64,000 bases of DNA from CAIZGX01 sp044239865 (GTDB lineage Bacteria > Bacteroidota > Bacteroidia > Flavobacteriales_D > Sanyastnellaceae). Shown here one piece after another: positions 51,513 through 61,159 of the stretch. Under the pieces are notes generated by a model that was not told the DNA's origin, ran no database searches, and was given only the letters and a program-made list of their open reading frames with translations. The DNA lies in the NCBI GenBank assembly GCA_044239865.1, contig JBIIAO010000001.1, positions 744,001 through 808,000 on the forward strand, in the 5' to 3' direction. Each line of letters begins with the position of its first letter. Position 1 is the first letter of the stretch. The position numbers and the translations under genes are program-made.

Positions 51513-51748
51513 TTAAGGAAATTCATTTATTCGGATTATTGAGAGAGCAATACGGCGACGCGGTTCGTGTTGATGTACCAGCATTTCCGATTACCGTTGA
51601 AGAGATCGTGAAGGCTTTTCGAAAAAGTCATTCCGATGTTAATGACATTCCTTTTCTTATTGCTGTGAATCACTTTATGGCTACTCTGAATGATAATGTT
51701 AACGAGAATGATTACATGGCTTTATTGCCTCCAGTTAGCGGCGGATGA
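51509..51748 (+). CDS. moaD: Molybdopterin synthase small subunit
   Basis: The 79-residue ubiquitin-like protein ends in PPVSGG; the C-terminal Gly-Gly carries the thiocarboxylate sulfur used to build molybdopterin. It overlaps the start of moaE by ATGA and partners with it. Short length and the GG tail fit MoaD or ThiS; the adjacent moaE settles MoaD. Confidence 0.9.
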   Translation: MIKEIHLFGLLREQYGDAVRVDVPAFPITVEEIVKAFRKSHSDVNDIPFLIAVNHFMATLNDNVNENDYMALLPPVSGG

Positions 51749-52161
51749 AGACACATTTCCAGCTCATAGACAACGCAAAAGGGTTTCCTGATTTGGAACA
51801 ATTTCGTTCTGCAACTTCTGGAGCTGAAGTTGTATTCAATGGTGTTGTTCGCAGTCCCAACAAGGGATTGGATGTTTTGTATTTGGAATTCGAAGCCTAT
51901 GAAGCCTTGTTCCACAATGAAATGAAACGCATTGCAGCTTCGCTAGAATCGCAATTTCAAATCAACACGCTTGTTCTTCATCACCGTGTTGGACAAGTCC
52001 TTCCTGGAGAATTGGCCGTTGTAGCTGCTGTTTACTCTCAGCATCGCAAAGATGCTTTTCACGCTTGTGAAGCGCTTATGAATGAATTGAAGGCCACTGT
52101 TCCCATTTGGAAAAAAGAGTTCAATTCCGATGGTTCTTTTTGGGTAAGTCAAACACCGTAA
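51745..52161 (+). CDS. moaE: Molybdopterin synthase catalytic subunit
   Basis: The 138-residue protein has the MoaE signature GAEVVFNGVVR, VLHHRVGQVLPGE and the catalytic region LKATVPIWKKE. It converts cyclic pyranopterin monophosphate to molybdopterin with sulfur from MoaD. Other cofactor genes (moaA, moaC, moeA) are not in the window. It ends 1 nt before the convergent S8 protease gene. Confidence 0.93.
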   Translation: MKTHFQLIDNAKGFPDLEQFRSATSGAEVVFNGVVRSPNKGLDVLYLEFEAYEALFHNEMKRIAASLESQFQINTLVLHHRVGQVLPGELAVVAAVYSQHRKDAFHACEALMNELKATVPIWKKEFNSDGSFWVSQTP

Positions 52162-52162
52162 A

Positions 52163-53674
52163 TTAATATTGTTGCGCCAGTTGAACAGCGCTTAGAGCGT
52201 TTAATTTTCCATAGCCATGGTCACTGTCTGGAAGAATGGGGAATTGCGCCGTATGTCTTAAAATCCAGAGGACTTGAAATCTGGTAAGCGTTGGTTTAAC
52301 AGACCAAACGATTGCCGCAATGGCCGCGGCTGAAGCGGTTGCGGCGCTTGAACCTCCAATGTACTGCGGCCAGTCGTTGTATTGATTTATTCCAACAGCT
52401 TTTCGATTGACGTCCCAGCTTCGCTCCATGACTATTGTGAAATCCACTTCAGTGCCGTCGTGACAAACCTGACAGGTTTGATCTTGATCGTTCACCCCAG
52501 TTACAGCTTGACATTCATAAAATGCCGCGGGGTAAATTACCCCAAGGCTGGAAGTCATATAAGTTGATGTTCCTGCAGCTGCAAACAATAATTTACCCAT
52601 GCTGTTTGCGTATGCTACCGCATCAAGTAAAACACTGCTGTAAAAGGGTGTTCCCATGGACATGCTGATTATTTTAACTGAAGATTTATTCGCTAAATAG
52701 ACATATGCATTTTTAACAGCTAGTCGCTCCGAAGAAGTGTTTAAGTAAACATCGTCAGCCGCGCGAACGGTGAATAGACTAGCCTTGTGCGCACCTCCAA
52801 TGGCATTGCCATAATTCGACCATGGAGCGGCAATAAGTCCAGCCATAGCGTTACCGTGATTGCACGGAGTATAGGCGCTATAACCAGTAGTGTAGGTAGT
52901 TTCATGCGCTCGACCCACATTGGAGTATCCAGAATTGAATTGTTGAAAGAGCAAATATTGATTGGAAGAAACTCCAGCATCGATTACCCCCACTCCTATT
53001 CCAAGGCCTTGACGAATGGCCCAAGCTTGCGGCACGTTGTGGTAATTCCAATGCCATGAAATTTTAGCACCGGTTCCAGTTACGGTATAGTCGCCGGTTT
53101 GAACAACGTTATAGTTCGGAGTGCAACCACTTTCAGTTCTTTCGACCTGCAAATCAATGATATCATTCAACGGCTCGATGTATCTAATATTCGGGGATCC
53201 CATAAGTTTCGCTACCAAAGCAGGACTTTTTGAATTGAATGAAATAATGGGCAGGTGAAGATCTACTTCTAACACGAATTCTTCCCTTTGCACTTCCCTG
53301 CCCATCTCAACCGTTAAAGTGTCCTCCAAACTCTTCAAGATTTCCTCTCTCAGATTCTCCCATTCGTTGCGTTTGGACAAATCTTGAATTGGTAAACTGT
53401 CACTTTCTCCGTGAAGTTTTAACCCTACAGCGAACTCTCCTTCAGACAATTCAATTGCGGCAAATAGTTCTTCATTGGTGAAGTCTGCCCACTGCCATAC
53501 TTTTCCATCGTCTAGCCATTGTTTAATCAAATGCTCAACATGCTGCTGAGTATTAAAATTGTTAGACTCGAGTTTAGGAATTGATTGGCTTTGAGTCAAA
53601 GTCGAAATCGATTCAGTTTGTTCCTTTCCGCACGAGAAAAGAATCAAGAAAAGGGGAAGATGTTTGAATTTCAT
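52163..53674 (-). CDS. Subtilisin-like (S8) serine protease lipoprotein
   Basis: The 503-residue protein has a lipobox (LILFSCGKE, Cys15), a pro-region of about 190 residues and a catalytic S8 domain. The triad is present in order: Asp in GVGVIDAGVSS, His in HGNAMAGLIAA, and Ser in IGGSSAATASAAA. It is probably anchored to the outer membrane and degrades extracellular proteins. The ATG at 53674 is chosen over an upstream TTG. It is convergent with moaE. Confidence 0.9.
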   Translation of the reverse strand: MKFKHLPLFLILFSCGKEQTESISTLTQSQSIPKLESNNFNTQQHVEHLIKQWLDDGKVWQWADFTNEELFAAIELSEGEFAVGLKLHGESDSLPIQDLSKRNEWENLREEILKSLEDTLTVEMGREVQREEFVLEVDLHLPIISFNSKSPALVAKLMGSPNIRYIEPLNDIIDLQVERTESGCTPNYNVVQTGDYTVTGTGAKISWHWNYHNVPQAWAIRQGLGIGVGVIDAGVSSNQYLLFQQFNSGYSNVGRAHETTYTTGYSAYTPCNHGNAMAGLIAAPWSNYGNAIGGAHKASLFTVRAADDVYLNTSSERLAVKNAYVYLANKSSVKIISMSMGTPFYSSVLLDAVAYANSMGKLLFAAAGTSTYMTSSLGVIYPAAFYECQAVTGVNDQDQTCQVCHDGTEVDFTIVMERSWDVNRKAVGINQYNDWPQYIGGSSAATASAAAIAAIVWSVKPTLTRFQVLWILRHTAQFPILPDSDHGYGKLNALSAVQLAQQY

Positions 53675-53837
53675 GTGCAAATCTTACTTTGGGACATGAA
53701 AAAGTCCTATATGCAATCTATTCGTCAAAACAACGTAATTCACTGAAAAACATATTGTTATTTGACATATCTTTATCTCGCAAGGAATAAACTTTAGATA
53801 AATCGAAAAAAGTAGTTGTTCGAACAAATATTTAATG

Positions 53838-53845
53838 TACATTTG
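53838..53845 (+). promoter_or_regulatory. -7 box for rpsT
   Basis: TACATTTG fully matches TAnnTTTG and ends 20 nt before the ATG. Confidence 0.5.
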
Positions 53846-53865
53846 CAAACCAATTTTTACTAGAA

Positions 53866-54120
53866 ATGGCGAATCACAAATCAGCAATTAAAAGAATCCG
53901 TAGCAACGACGCAAAGCGTCTTCGCAACAAATATTACCACAAGACAACTCGTAACGCTGTGCGCAAATTGCGTGCATTGAAGAGCAAAGCGGAAGCTATT
54001 GCTTTGTTACCTGCAGTTTCGTCTATGTTGGACAAACTAGCTAAAAACAATGTGATTCATTCGAACAAGGCCTCTAACTTAAAGAGCAGCCTTACCGTTT
54101 ATGTGAATGGCTTGAAATAA
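53866..54120 (+). CDS. rpsT: Small ribosomal subunit protein bS20
   Basis: The 84-residue very basic protein begins MANHKSAIKRIRSNDAKRLRN and is all-helical, as expected for bS20 of the 30S subunit. It is followed by a strong terminator, so it is a single-gene unit. Confidence 0.97.
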   Translation: MANHKSAIKRIRSNDAKRLRNKYYHKTTRNAVRKLRALKSKAEAIALLPAVSSMLDKLAKNNVIHSNKASNLKSSLTVYVNGLK

Positions 54121-54149
54121 GAATTTGTTTTCATTGGTTTGTTTTTTTT

Positions 54150-54175
54150 AAGCCGTCTTTGGACGGCTTTTTTAT
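54150..54175 (+). terminator. Terminator after rpsT
   Basis: AAGCCGTC and GACGGCTT form a stem around TTTG, followed by a T-run. Confidence 0.85.
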
Positions 54176-54245
54176 TTGGCATAAACACGCATAAGTGTTT
54201 CTTGACTTCTTTCTATTCTCTCGCTTCTTTTGCCATAAAAAAAGT

Positions 54246-54932
54246 ATGAGTATAAAAGTTGATTTGTTAGAAAACGATTTACCCCGTGAAAAGCTTTTGA
54301 GTCACTCTTCAAGTAGTATTACTGATACGGAACTGTTGTCTATTCTAATTGGTTCGGGAAACGCCAAAGAATCTGCCATTCAGATTGCGGATAACCTTCT
54401 TCATAAATCGGGTAACTGCCTTCATGAACTTAGTCGTTATTCCTATTCAGAGCTTTCTTCCATTCAGGGGCTGGGACCTGCTAAGTGCTCAACATTGTTA
54501 GCCGCCTTTGAATTGGGACGAAGAAAGCGCTCCGCAGAGAGAAAGAAAGGTGTTTCCGTTGGAAGTTCAGCCCACGCATTCGAAATCTTTCACCAACATC
54601 TTTCCGATTTGAATCACGAAGAAATGTGGGTGTTATTTCTTTCCAGAAACAATCAAGTGATAAAACTTGAGAAAGTCTCTGAAGGTGGATTCAGCGGAAC
54701 AGTGGTAGATCCGAAGCGCATCTTCCACTTAGCCCTTCAACATAAAGCTTCACAACTTATATTGGCGCACAACCATCCAAGTGGAAATTTGACTCCCAGT
54801 GCAGAAGATTTTCGCGTGACAGAAAAACTTATACAAGCTGGAAGGGTGCTTGAATTACAAGTTTTGGATCATTTGATTGTAACTGAGAGCAGTTATTATA
54901 GCTTTGCAGACGAAGGAAAAATGATGGTATGA
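54246..54932 (+). CDS. radC: RadC/JAMM-family protein
   Basis: The 228-residue protein has an N-terminal HhH-like part (LSSIQGLGPAKCSTLLA) and a C-terminal MPN/JAMM domain with the metal motif AHNHPSGNLTPSAEDF. RadC is often called a DNA-repair protein, but this role is disputed. The ATG at 54246 (MSIKVDLLENDLPREK) matches homologues; an upstream in-frame start is rejected. It overlaps wecB by ATGA, an unexpected pairing with surface-sugar genes. Confidence 0.92.
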   Translation: MSIKVDLLENDLPREKLLSHSSSSITDTELLSILIGSGNAKESAIQIADNLLHKSGNCLHELSRYSYSELSSIQGLGPAKCSTLLAAFELGRRKRSAERKKGVSVGSSAHAFEIFHQHLSDLNHEEMWVLFLSRNNQVIKLEKVSEGGFSGTVVDPKRIFHLALQHKASQLILAHNHPSGNLTPSAEDFRVTEKLIQAGRVLELQVLDHLIVTESSYYSFADEGKMMV

Positions 54933-56041
54933 AGAAAATTGTAACTGTAGTAGGTGCGCGTCCGCAAATTATAAAGTCTGCGGCTCTCTCTCGTGCTATA
55001 GAAAACGATTCGTTTTTTCAGGAAATTAAGATTCATACACAACAACATTCTTCTGAAAGTATGTCGGGACAATTATTTTCAGATTTGAAAATAAAGCTGC
55101 CAAATGTTTTGCTGGAAGCACCTTCCGGAAATAGCATTGAGCAAATCGCTCACATGTCTATGTCGCTTCAAAAAGCGTTTCAGCAACACAATCCAGATAT
55201 GGTGGTGTTGTATGGCGATACGAACAGCACATTGGCTGGAGCGCTTGCCGCTGCGCATATGCAGATTCCCATTGCGCACGTTGAAGCAGGCTTACGTTCC
55301 TTCAACAGACAAATGCCGGAAGAGATCAATCGCGTAACTACGGACCATTTAAGTACCCTACTCTTCACTCCGACTGCTGGTGCAACGGAGCAATTGCAAA
55401 AAGAAGGAGTTCAAAATACATCTGAGAAAGATGCCACTGCTGCTAACCCTGCTGTTGTTGAATGTGGAGATGTGATGTTAGACAATGCTCTTTACTATTC
55501 TAATGGCATTGCGAAAGAGCGCGAGAAGTATATTTTCTTAACGCTGCATAGACCTTCGAATGTCGATAATCCTGAATTCTTACTTCCGTTTTTACAAGAG
55601 TTGCTTCAAATTTCAATTGATCTAGGAATGGAATTGCATTTTGCAATTCATCCGCGAACCGCTGTTTCATTGGAGAATTCCGATTTGAAGGACGAATGGG
55701 AACGTTTGAAATTGAATGAGAACTTCATTTTATTTCCTCCTTTTAATTACACTGAGACACTTGATAAATTGACGAAGGCTTCGTTGGTTTGGACAGATTC
55801 AGGTGGATTGTGCAAAGAAGCCTTTTATATGGGCACTCCTTGCTTAATCCTTCGCAGCGAAACCGAATGGACCGAATTGGTTGACAACGGTTTTGCGAAA
55901 GTGGTTCACAACGATTTGAGTAAAATCAAAATTGAAAGTCAATACTTCTTAAAGAACGGAATGCCTGAATCCATTGATCTATACGGAAATGGACATTCCG
56001 CTGAAATCATTTTATCCAGCATAAAATCATTCTTCGCTTGA
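54929..56041 (+). CDS. wecB: UDP-N-acetylglucosamine 2-epimerase (non-hydrolysing)
   Basis: The 370-residue enzyme interconverts UDP-GlcNAc and UDP-ManNAc for surface polysaccharides. It begins KKIVTVVGARPQIIK and has VLYGDTNSTLAGALAA, HVEAGLRSFNRQMPEEINR, LTLHRPSNVDNP and TDSGGLCKEAFYMGTP, all typical of WecB. Length is normal. It is translationally coupled to radC before it and to the deacetylase after it. Confidence 0.95.
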   Translation: MKKIVTVVGARPQIIKSAALSRAIENDSFFQEIKIHTQQHSSESMSGQLFSDLKIKLPNVLLEAPSGNSIEQIAHMSMSLQKAFQQHNPDMVVLYGDTNSTLAGALAAAHMQIPIAHVEAGLRSFNRQMPEEINRVTTDHLSTLLFTPTAGATEQLQKEGVQNTSEKDATAANPAVVECGDVMLDNALYYSNGIAKEREKYIFLTLHRPSNVDNPEFLLPFLQELLQISIDLGMELHFAIHPRTAVSLENSDLKDEWERLKLNENFILFPPFNYTETLDKLTKASLVWTDSGGLCKEAFYMGTPCLILRSETEWTELVDNGFAKVVHNDLSKIKIESQYFLKNGMPESIDLYGNGHSAEIILSSIKSFFA

Positions 56042-57312
56042 TTGCTATTTATTCTGAAATAGATTCTTCTCGCTTGAATTATGCGCTGAAAGCGCTATTC
56101 AGTCCTGTGGATGTTTCTTTTTTCATCGTGAAAGACAAATCTGAATTCGATGCATTCAAAGGAGCTAAGTTGATTTATTCGGAAGAAACTTGGGACAATC
56201 ATTTGCATATTCCATCTTCTTTCTTTTATGAAGATGATGTAATTGTTAAATCAGATCGTTTCGATTTTCCCTTTGAAGTGCCCGACAACGGAGCGTTTCA
56301 TTTCAACTTCGATGTCTTTGCAGCGAGTTTCATTTTGCTGAGTCGCTATGAGGAAGAAGTTGTTTCATTGCGGGATGCCTTTGGTCGATTTGAGAGCAAG
56401 AATAGCCTTTTAAGCAAACGCAATTGGCTCGAGCGACCATTGGTGGACGAATGGCGTTTGGCCTTGCTTAGAGCCATTCAAGAACGTTTTCCATTCTTCG
56501 ACTACTCGCCTACTTCACATCAAGTTCAATTAACGGTTGATGTGGATAGCGCTTATGCTTATTTGCACAAAGGAATGTATCGCACTGCTGGAGGATTCGC
56601 GAAGGATTTGGTAAAGTTTCAATTTAGAAATTTATTTCGAAGAACGCTTGTGTTGCTTCGCTTACGCGAGGACGATTATAATACTTATGATTACATTGAA
56701 TCTCTTCAAGAGAAGTCTGGATTTGATTTGACCTATTTCTTTTTGTTGGCCAACTTCGGTTCTTACGATAAGAATGTTCCTTACTCGAGCAATGCCCTTC
56801 AACATTTAATTCAATCTCTTTCGAAAAAGTATCGTGTGGGCATTCATCCAGGCGTGGCGTCGCACGATTCCCTTTCCACATTGAAAGAAGAAATTAGAAG
56901 ACTTCAATTCATTACTGAAAAGAAAGTTCTGCATGCGCGCATGCACTACTTGAAAATGAACGGAGCGGAAACCTATCGCAATCTAATTCAATGCGGAATT
57001 GAGCATGATTATACAAAGGGTTTCGCCGATGTAATTGGATTCAAATCAGGGACTGCCCTGCCGCATTATTGGTACGACTTCAAACAGGAAAAAGAAACCA
57101 CTTTGTTGTTACATCCGTTTGTGGCCATGGACGCGACGATGAATCGATACATGAAACTTTCAGCGCAAGAAGCAATTGATAAATTGAAGGCCTTGAAACA
57201 CACCTGCTCAAGACTTCAAGTACCTTTTTGTTTGTTGTGGCACAACGAAAGTTTTTCGGAATGCAACGAATGGAAAGGTTGGAAGGACGTGGTGGCCGAA
57301 GTTATGCGTTGA
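56038..57312 (+). CDS. Polysaccharide deacetylase-family protein (DUF7033-type)
   Basis: The 424-residue protein starts at TTG, overlapping the wecB stop as TTGA. The first part (about 1-150) is a Bacteroidota-specific region seen with deacetylases. A NodB-like domain follows, with QLTVDVDSAYAY (the Asp-Asp metal motif) near residue 165, GIHPGVASHD and a C-terminal LLWHNESFSE. Such enzymes remove N-acetyl groups from glycans. The wecB neighbour suggests a shared cell-surface glycan. No signal peptide is seen, so it may act in the cytoplasm. It overlaps lpxH by 11 bp tail to tail. Confidence 0.82.
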   Translation: MIAIYSEIDSSRLNYALKALFSPVDVSFFIVKDKSEFDAFKGAKLIYSEETWDNHLHIPSSFFYEDDVIVKSDRFDFPFEVPDNGAFHFNFDVFAASFILLSRYEEEVVSLRDAFGRFESKNSLLSKRNWLERPLVDEWRLALLRAIQERFPFFDYSPTSHQVQLTVDVDSAYAYLHKGMYRTAGGFAKDLVKFQFRNLFRRTLVLLRLREDDYNTYDYIESLQEKSGFDLTYFFLLANFGSYDKNVPYSSNALQHLIQSLSKKYRVGIHPGVASHDSLSTLKEEIRRLQFITEKKVLHARMHYLKMNGAETYRNLIQCGIEHDYTKGFADVIGFKSGTALPHYWYDFKQEKETTLLLHPFVAMDATMNRYMKLSAQEAIDKLKALKHTCSRLQVPFCLLWHNESFSECNEWKGWKDVVAEVMR

Positions 57313-58048
57313 GTTTCTTCAACTCGAAAATTCCATCTTCCATTACTCCGTATGTGTAATGGTGAAGCCAATCTCCAATGTTGATGTACTCTGAATTCTC
57401 TCCTACTTTGATTTGCATGGGCAAATGGCGGTGTCCGAAAATGAAATAATCGAAGTGTTCTTTTTGAAGTTGTTCTTTCGCAAAGATTGCTAGCCATTCA
57501 TTTTCTTCTCCGAGAAATTTCTTGTCGCTCTCTCCTGAAACACTTCTGCTGTATCCTGAACTCTGCTGCGCCAGCCAAATTCCAAAATTCGGATGAAGTC
57601 TTGCGAAGAACCATTGACAAAAACTAGACGCAAAGAATTTCTTTAAGATCTTGTATCCGTTGTCTCCAGGGCCCAGTCCATCTCCGTGTCCAATGAAATA
57701 CTTCTTGCCGTTCCACTCGCGTACAATGGGAGCGCGATGAAGAGTAATGCCGCATTCTTGAGGAAGGTAATCGAAGATCCACATGTCGTGATTTCCAATG
57801 AACCAATGAACCGGAATTCCGCTGTCAGTTATTTCGGAAATCTTTCCGAGCAAACGCGTGAATCCGCGTGGGACAGCGCGCTTGTATTCAAACCAAAAAT
57901 CGAAGACATCTCCAACTAAGAATATTTCGCTCGCGTCTACCCTAGCCTCTTCAAGCCATTGCACGACTTTCTTTTCGCGCACCAAACTCTCTTCGAAGTT
58001 TGGCGCACCGAGGTGAAAGTCTGAAGCGAAATATACTTTGTTCTTCAT
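57302..58048 (-). CDS. lpxH: UDP-2,3-diacylglucosamine diphosphatase (LpxH)
   Basis: The 248-residue calcineurin-like phosphoesterase has the metal motifs FASDFHLG, GDVFDFWFEY, GNHDMW, HGDG and FGHRHLPM. It hydrolyses UDP-2,3-diacylglucosamine to lipid X in lipid A synthesis. The ATG at 58048 lies 1 nt after the M1 peptidase stop codon; an upstream in-frame extension is less likely. lpxK lies in the same minus-strand run, so lipid A genes flank this operon. Confidence 0.93.
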   Translation of the reverse strand: MKNKVYFASDFHLGAPNFEESLVREKKVVQWLEEARVDASEIFLVGDVFDFWFEYKRAVPRGFTRLLGKISEITDSGIPVHWFIGNHDMWIFDYLPQECGITLHRAPIVREWNGKKYFIGHGDGLGPGDNGYKILKKFFASSFCQWFFARLHPNFGIWLAQQSSGYSRSVSGESDKKFLGEENEWLAIFAKEQLQKEHFDYFIFGHRHLPMQIKVGENSEYINIGDWLHHYTYGVMEDGIFELKKLNA

Positions 58049-58049
58049 C

Positions 58050-61000
58050 TTACTTTCCGCCAATGCTTCTGATGAGAGAGAATGGCTCTAATCCAACAAG
58101 GTTAATGTTCATCATAACACCGTTGAAGTATCCCGGTAATTTAGCGTCTTGAACTTTGCTATTTCCGTAAATTGGAAGTGTTACACTCCATACATTCGGA
58201 ATAATATCTATCACAGCAGAGGTGTTCCAATAAACACATTCCGCATTATAGCTTGGACAAGAGGGGCTCCATGCATCTAGTATTGTTCCTTGCAACGAGA
58301 TGTTGAATTTCTCGATTGGAAGTTGAATTCCAACTGTGGTTGAAAGAAGTCTTTTAGTTGCTCCGACATTGCGAAGGTTCACACCAAGGTTACCCATTCC
58401 ATTTGCCACTTGTTCTGCGGCAAATCCTGTGTTCGCTCCTCTTCCGAAATACAAATTATCGAAGGCATAGTCGTAAGCCCCTGAAATTCCTGATAAGCCA
58501 AATGCTCCATTTTGGAATGCGTACAGGGCATCGTTGTTCGCCTGATAACCCGCAAATGCTTTCACATATACATGACGATCTTTGGTTAATGAATACTTGA
58601 AGCGGTATTCTCCACCTGCACTTAACAAAGTCCCAATTTGTGTTGAAGCTTCGCGCACATAAGCTGCTTGCTGAAGGATACGTCCGTTTACATTCAATGT
58701 TTGACGTGGACCAATCTTTTGAGACCAGTTCGCATCGAGTTGAATGAATTCTCGGCTTTCATCTTTTACGAGACTTTCCTCATTAAGATTATTCATTGTC
58801 GTATTTCTCATCCATTGGAATTGATAAGCCAAAGCCACATTGATAACAGTTCCCTTATTGAAATTCGAAGGCTTGTTGCGGAAGGTATAAGCTACATAAG
58901 GTTTGAACAACATGTAGTTGTCATACGAATTACTTATTTCCGTTGAATAATCATCCATTCCGAATCGTTGCACTTTTGTTCCTGCCGTGAAATTCAATTT
59001 GTGGTAAGCCACGCTAGCGAATCCGTTTACTGCTTTTCTCTTGAAGCTATAAAGCGGAGAAACATTCCATTCGAAATTCTTTCGAAGGATTTGTTTGTTG
59101 TGAAGGTTCACTCCTATCATGCTTCCATCGTGCACGTTGTATGCATACATTGGTAAGTAGAACAATTCTGTTTGCTTTGGATTGTCGATGCTTGAGAAGA
59201 ACTTCATTTTAACCGGCTCTACTTTTTTGAATAGACCTGAACTTTTCATGGTGTTGTTTTCGCGATTCACTTCAGGAATTACTCCTTCTGGATCGATGGT
59301 GTAAGCGTTGGATTTTGGAGCGGTAATCCAGATAGACTTTCCAGGAGCAATAGCCTCTTTTGTCCAGATAGGATTTTTGCTTCCTGCGGTCCCAATGGAT
59401 ACTCCGCCTGATGCATATCCGGTGTTCTTCACCTTTACAAGAGCGGTTCCAGGTTCTGAAGGGTTTTGCTTAATCTGCTTAATACTGAAATCAATCTTCT
59501 CTGTTGTCTTGATTAATTCATTGAAGAACCAATCTAGTTTCTGACCGGTTGTTTCTTCGAATACGGCTTGAATATCTTCCGGTTGTGGGTGTTTGAATTT
59601 CCATTTCTCGAAATAATTGTGCATGCATTGATCGAACAACTTCTCCCCTAAATATCCTTTCAAATAATAAAACAACAATGCTGTCTTCTTGTATACGATT
59701 CCTCCGTAGTTGATTTCAGTGAAGTTGTCGGAATGACATTGCAACGGTTGGTCGAGGTTTTGAGAAGCAGAAATTAAATAAGATAACTCACTCAATGAAC
59801 GTTGAGAGAAATCTGATATTCCCAAAGTCTTGTCTAATCCACCAATTCCAATGGCGGCGCCTAGTGACGCATCTGGATATTTCGTATCCATGTAACGATC
59901 TTCGTTGAACGAGTTCAATCCTTCATCCATCCAAGCGTTATCACGCTCGTTGCTTCCTAATATTCCGTAGAACCAGTTATGACCGACTTCGTGCATGATA
60001 ACCGTTTCTAAAGATCGTTCGCTTCCGGCAGAACCAATAACAGTTACGTTTGGATATTCCATTCCGCCACCTGCGCTAATGGTTCCGTCTACTGCTGTAA
60101 CTTGATCATATGGATAGTCGCCATTCCACAATGAATAATAGAATATCGCATCGTGCAAATACTCAGAAGACTTACTCCATAACTTCGCACTCTCTGGAGT
60201 GAATAAAGCCCAAGTGGTCACTTGATTCTTATTCGCAGGCGTTTCAACATTTCCTTTTAATACTATCCAACGCTTGTCTGCGAACCATCCGAAATCGTGC
60301 ACGCGCGATTGTATGTAGCGAACTGTTTTCCATTCTTTCGACGATTCTGGGAATTCATTTAAATCAGCATTGAACGAATTCTCATCAATTGCAGCCTTCG
60401 CAATTTTTTCAATTCCCATTGCCGCTTGCTCATTCATGAAATCTACTTCCGAAGGTGTTTGACAATCTCCAGTTGCTCCGAGGATATAATTCTTCGGAAG
60501 CGTAATACTTACATCGTATGAACCGAATTCACTGTAAAATTCTCCTTGTGTTAGGTAAGGCATTTGGTGCCATCCGTTGCGATCGTAAACAGCCGGCTTT
60601 GGATACCATTGTGTAATCTGAAAGCTTTGTCCAATGTGTCCCAAACGAGAAATACTTCCACTAGGTATCTTCACACGGAACGGAGTTGTAATGGTAATGC
60701 TTTGTCCAGGTTGAAGTGGCGTTGCCAATATTAATTTACAGATATCGATATTCTCTCCATCATATTCCCAAGAAGCTTTCACTCCATCTATCTTGAAATC
60801 CAATGAGTCGATGTATCCTTTGTTTTCCGCCAATGTGGTAAACAAAACGAAGTTACGCGTGCGAGCCAATTGCTTCGCCAATGCAGTGCTTCTGTTTTTG
60901 TATGCGTTCGGCCAGATGTGCATGTATATTTCGTTCAATGCATTCGGACTGTTGTTGGTATAGACCAACTCTTCGTTTCCGTATAGCATGTTGCGCTCAT

Positions 61001-61115
61001 CGTCTAGCTTTACATCTATTTTGAATTTTACATCTTGTTGGAAGTATGATTTGGTTTGAGCCATGGAGGCCACACTCATTCCCAATGCAACAAGAGCTAA
61101 GGTGATTTTTTTCAT
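58050..61115 (-). CDS. M1-family metallopeptidase with C-terminal barrel-like extension
   Basis: The 1021-residue protein has a signal peptide (ASMAQ). An M1 gluzincin domain follows, with a G-x-MEYPN exopeptidase motif (SAGGGMEYPN), the zinc site IMHEVGHNW near residue 374 and the third ligand in DEGLNSFNED. The last 350-400 residues are rich in alternating Tyr/Gly/Val strands (for example VNVNGRILQQAAY, YVKAFAGYQANN) that look like an outer-membrane barrel. It may be a periplasmic- or surface-facing aminopeptidase anchored by that barrel. The ATG at 61115 is chosen at the signal peptide. Confidence 0.88.
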   Translation of the reverse strand: MKKITLALVALGMSVASMAQTKSYFQQDVKFKIDVKLDDERNMLYGNEELVYTNNSPNALNEIYMHIWPNAYKNRSTALAKQLARTRNFVLFTTLAENKGYIDSLDFKIDGVKASWEYDGENIDICKLILATPLQPGQSITITTPFRVKIPSGSISRLGHIGQSFQITQWYPKPAVYDRNGWHQMPYLTQGEFYSEFGSYDVSITLPKNYILGATGDCQTPSEVDFMNEQAAMGIEKIAKAAIDENSFNADLNEFPESSKEWKTVRYIQSRVHDFGWFADKRWIVLKGNVETPANKNQVTTWALFTPESAKLWSKSSEYLHDAIFYYSLWNGDYPYDQVTAVDGTISAGGGMEYPNVTVIGSAGSERSLETVIMHEVGHNWFYGILGSNERDNAWMDEGLNSFNEDRYMDTKYPDASLGAAIGIGGLDKTLGISDFSQRSLSELSYLISASQNLDQPLQCHSDNFTEINYGGIVYKKTALLFYYLKGYLGEKLFDQCMHNYFEKWKFKHPQPEDIQAVFEETTGQKLDWFFNELIKTTEKIDFSIKQIKQNPSEPGTALVKVKNTGYASGGVSIGTAGSKNPIWTKEAIAPGKSIWITAPKSNAYTIDPEGVIPEVNRENNTMKSSGLFKKVEPVKMKFFSSIDNPKQTELFYLPMYAYNVHDGSMIGVNLHNKQILRKNFEWNVSPLYSFKRKAVNGFASVAYHKLNFTAGTKVQRFGMDDYSTEISNSYDNYMLFKPYVAYTFRNKPSNFNKGTVINVALAYQFQWMRNTTMNNLNEESLVKDESREFIQLDANWSQKIGPRQTLNVNGRILQQAAYVREASTQIGTLLSAGGEYRFKYSLTKDRHVYVKAFAGYQANNDALYAFQNGAFGLSGISGAYDYAFDNLYFGRGANTGFAAEQVANGMGNLGVNLRNVGATKRLLSTTVGIQLPIEKFNISLQGTILDAWSPSCPSYNAECVYWNTSAVIDIIPNVWSVTLPIYGNSKVQDAKLPGYFNGVMMNINLVGLEPFSLIRSIGGK

Positions 61116-61159
61116 GTTGAATTTATTACTGAGACGATTGTATATCATTATTGTTACTG

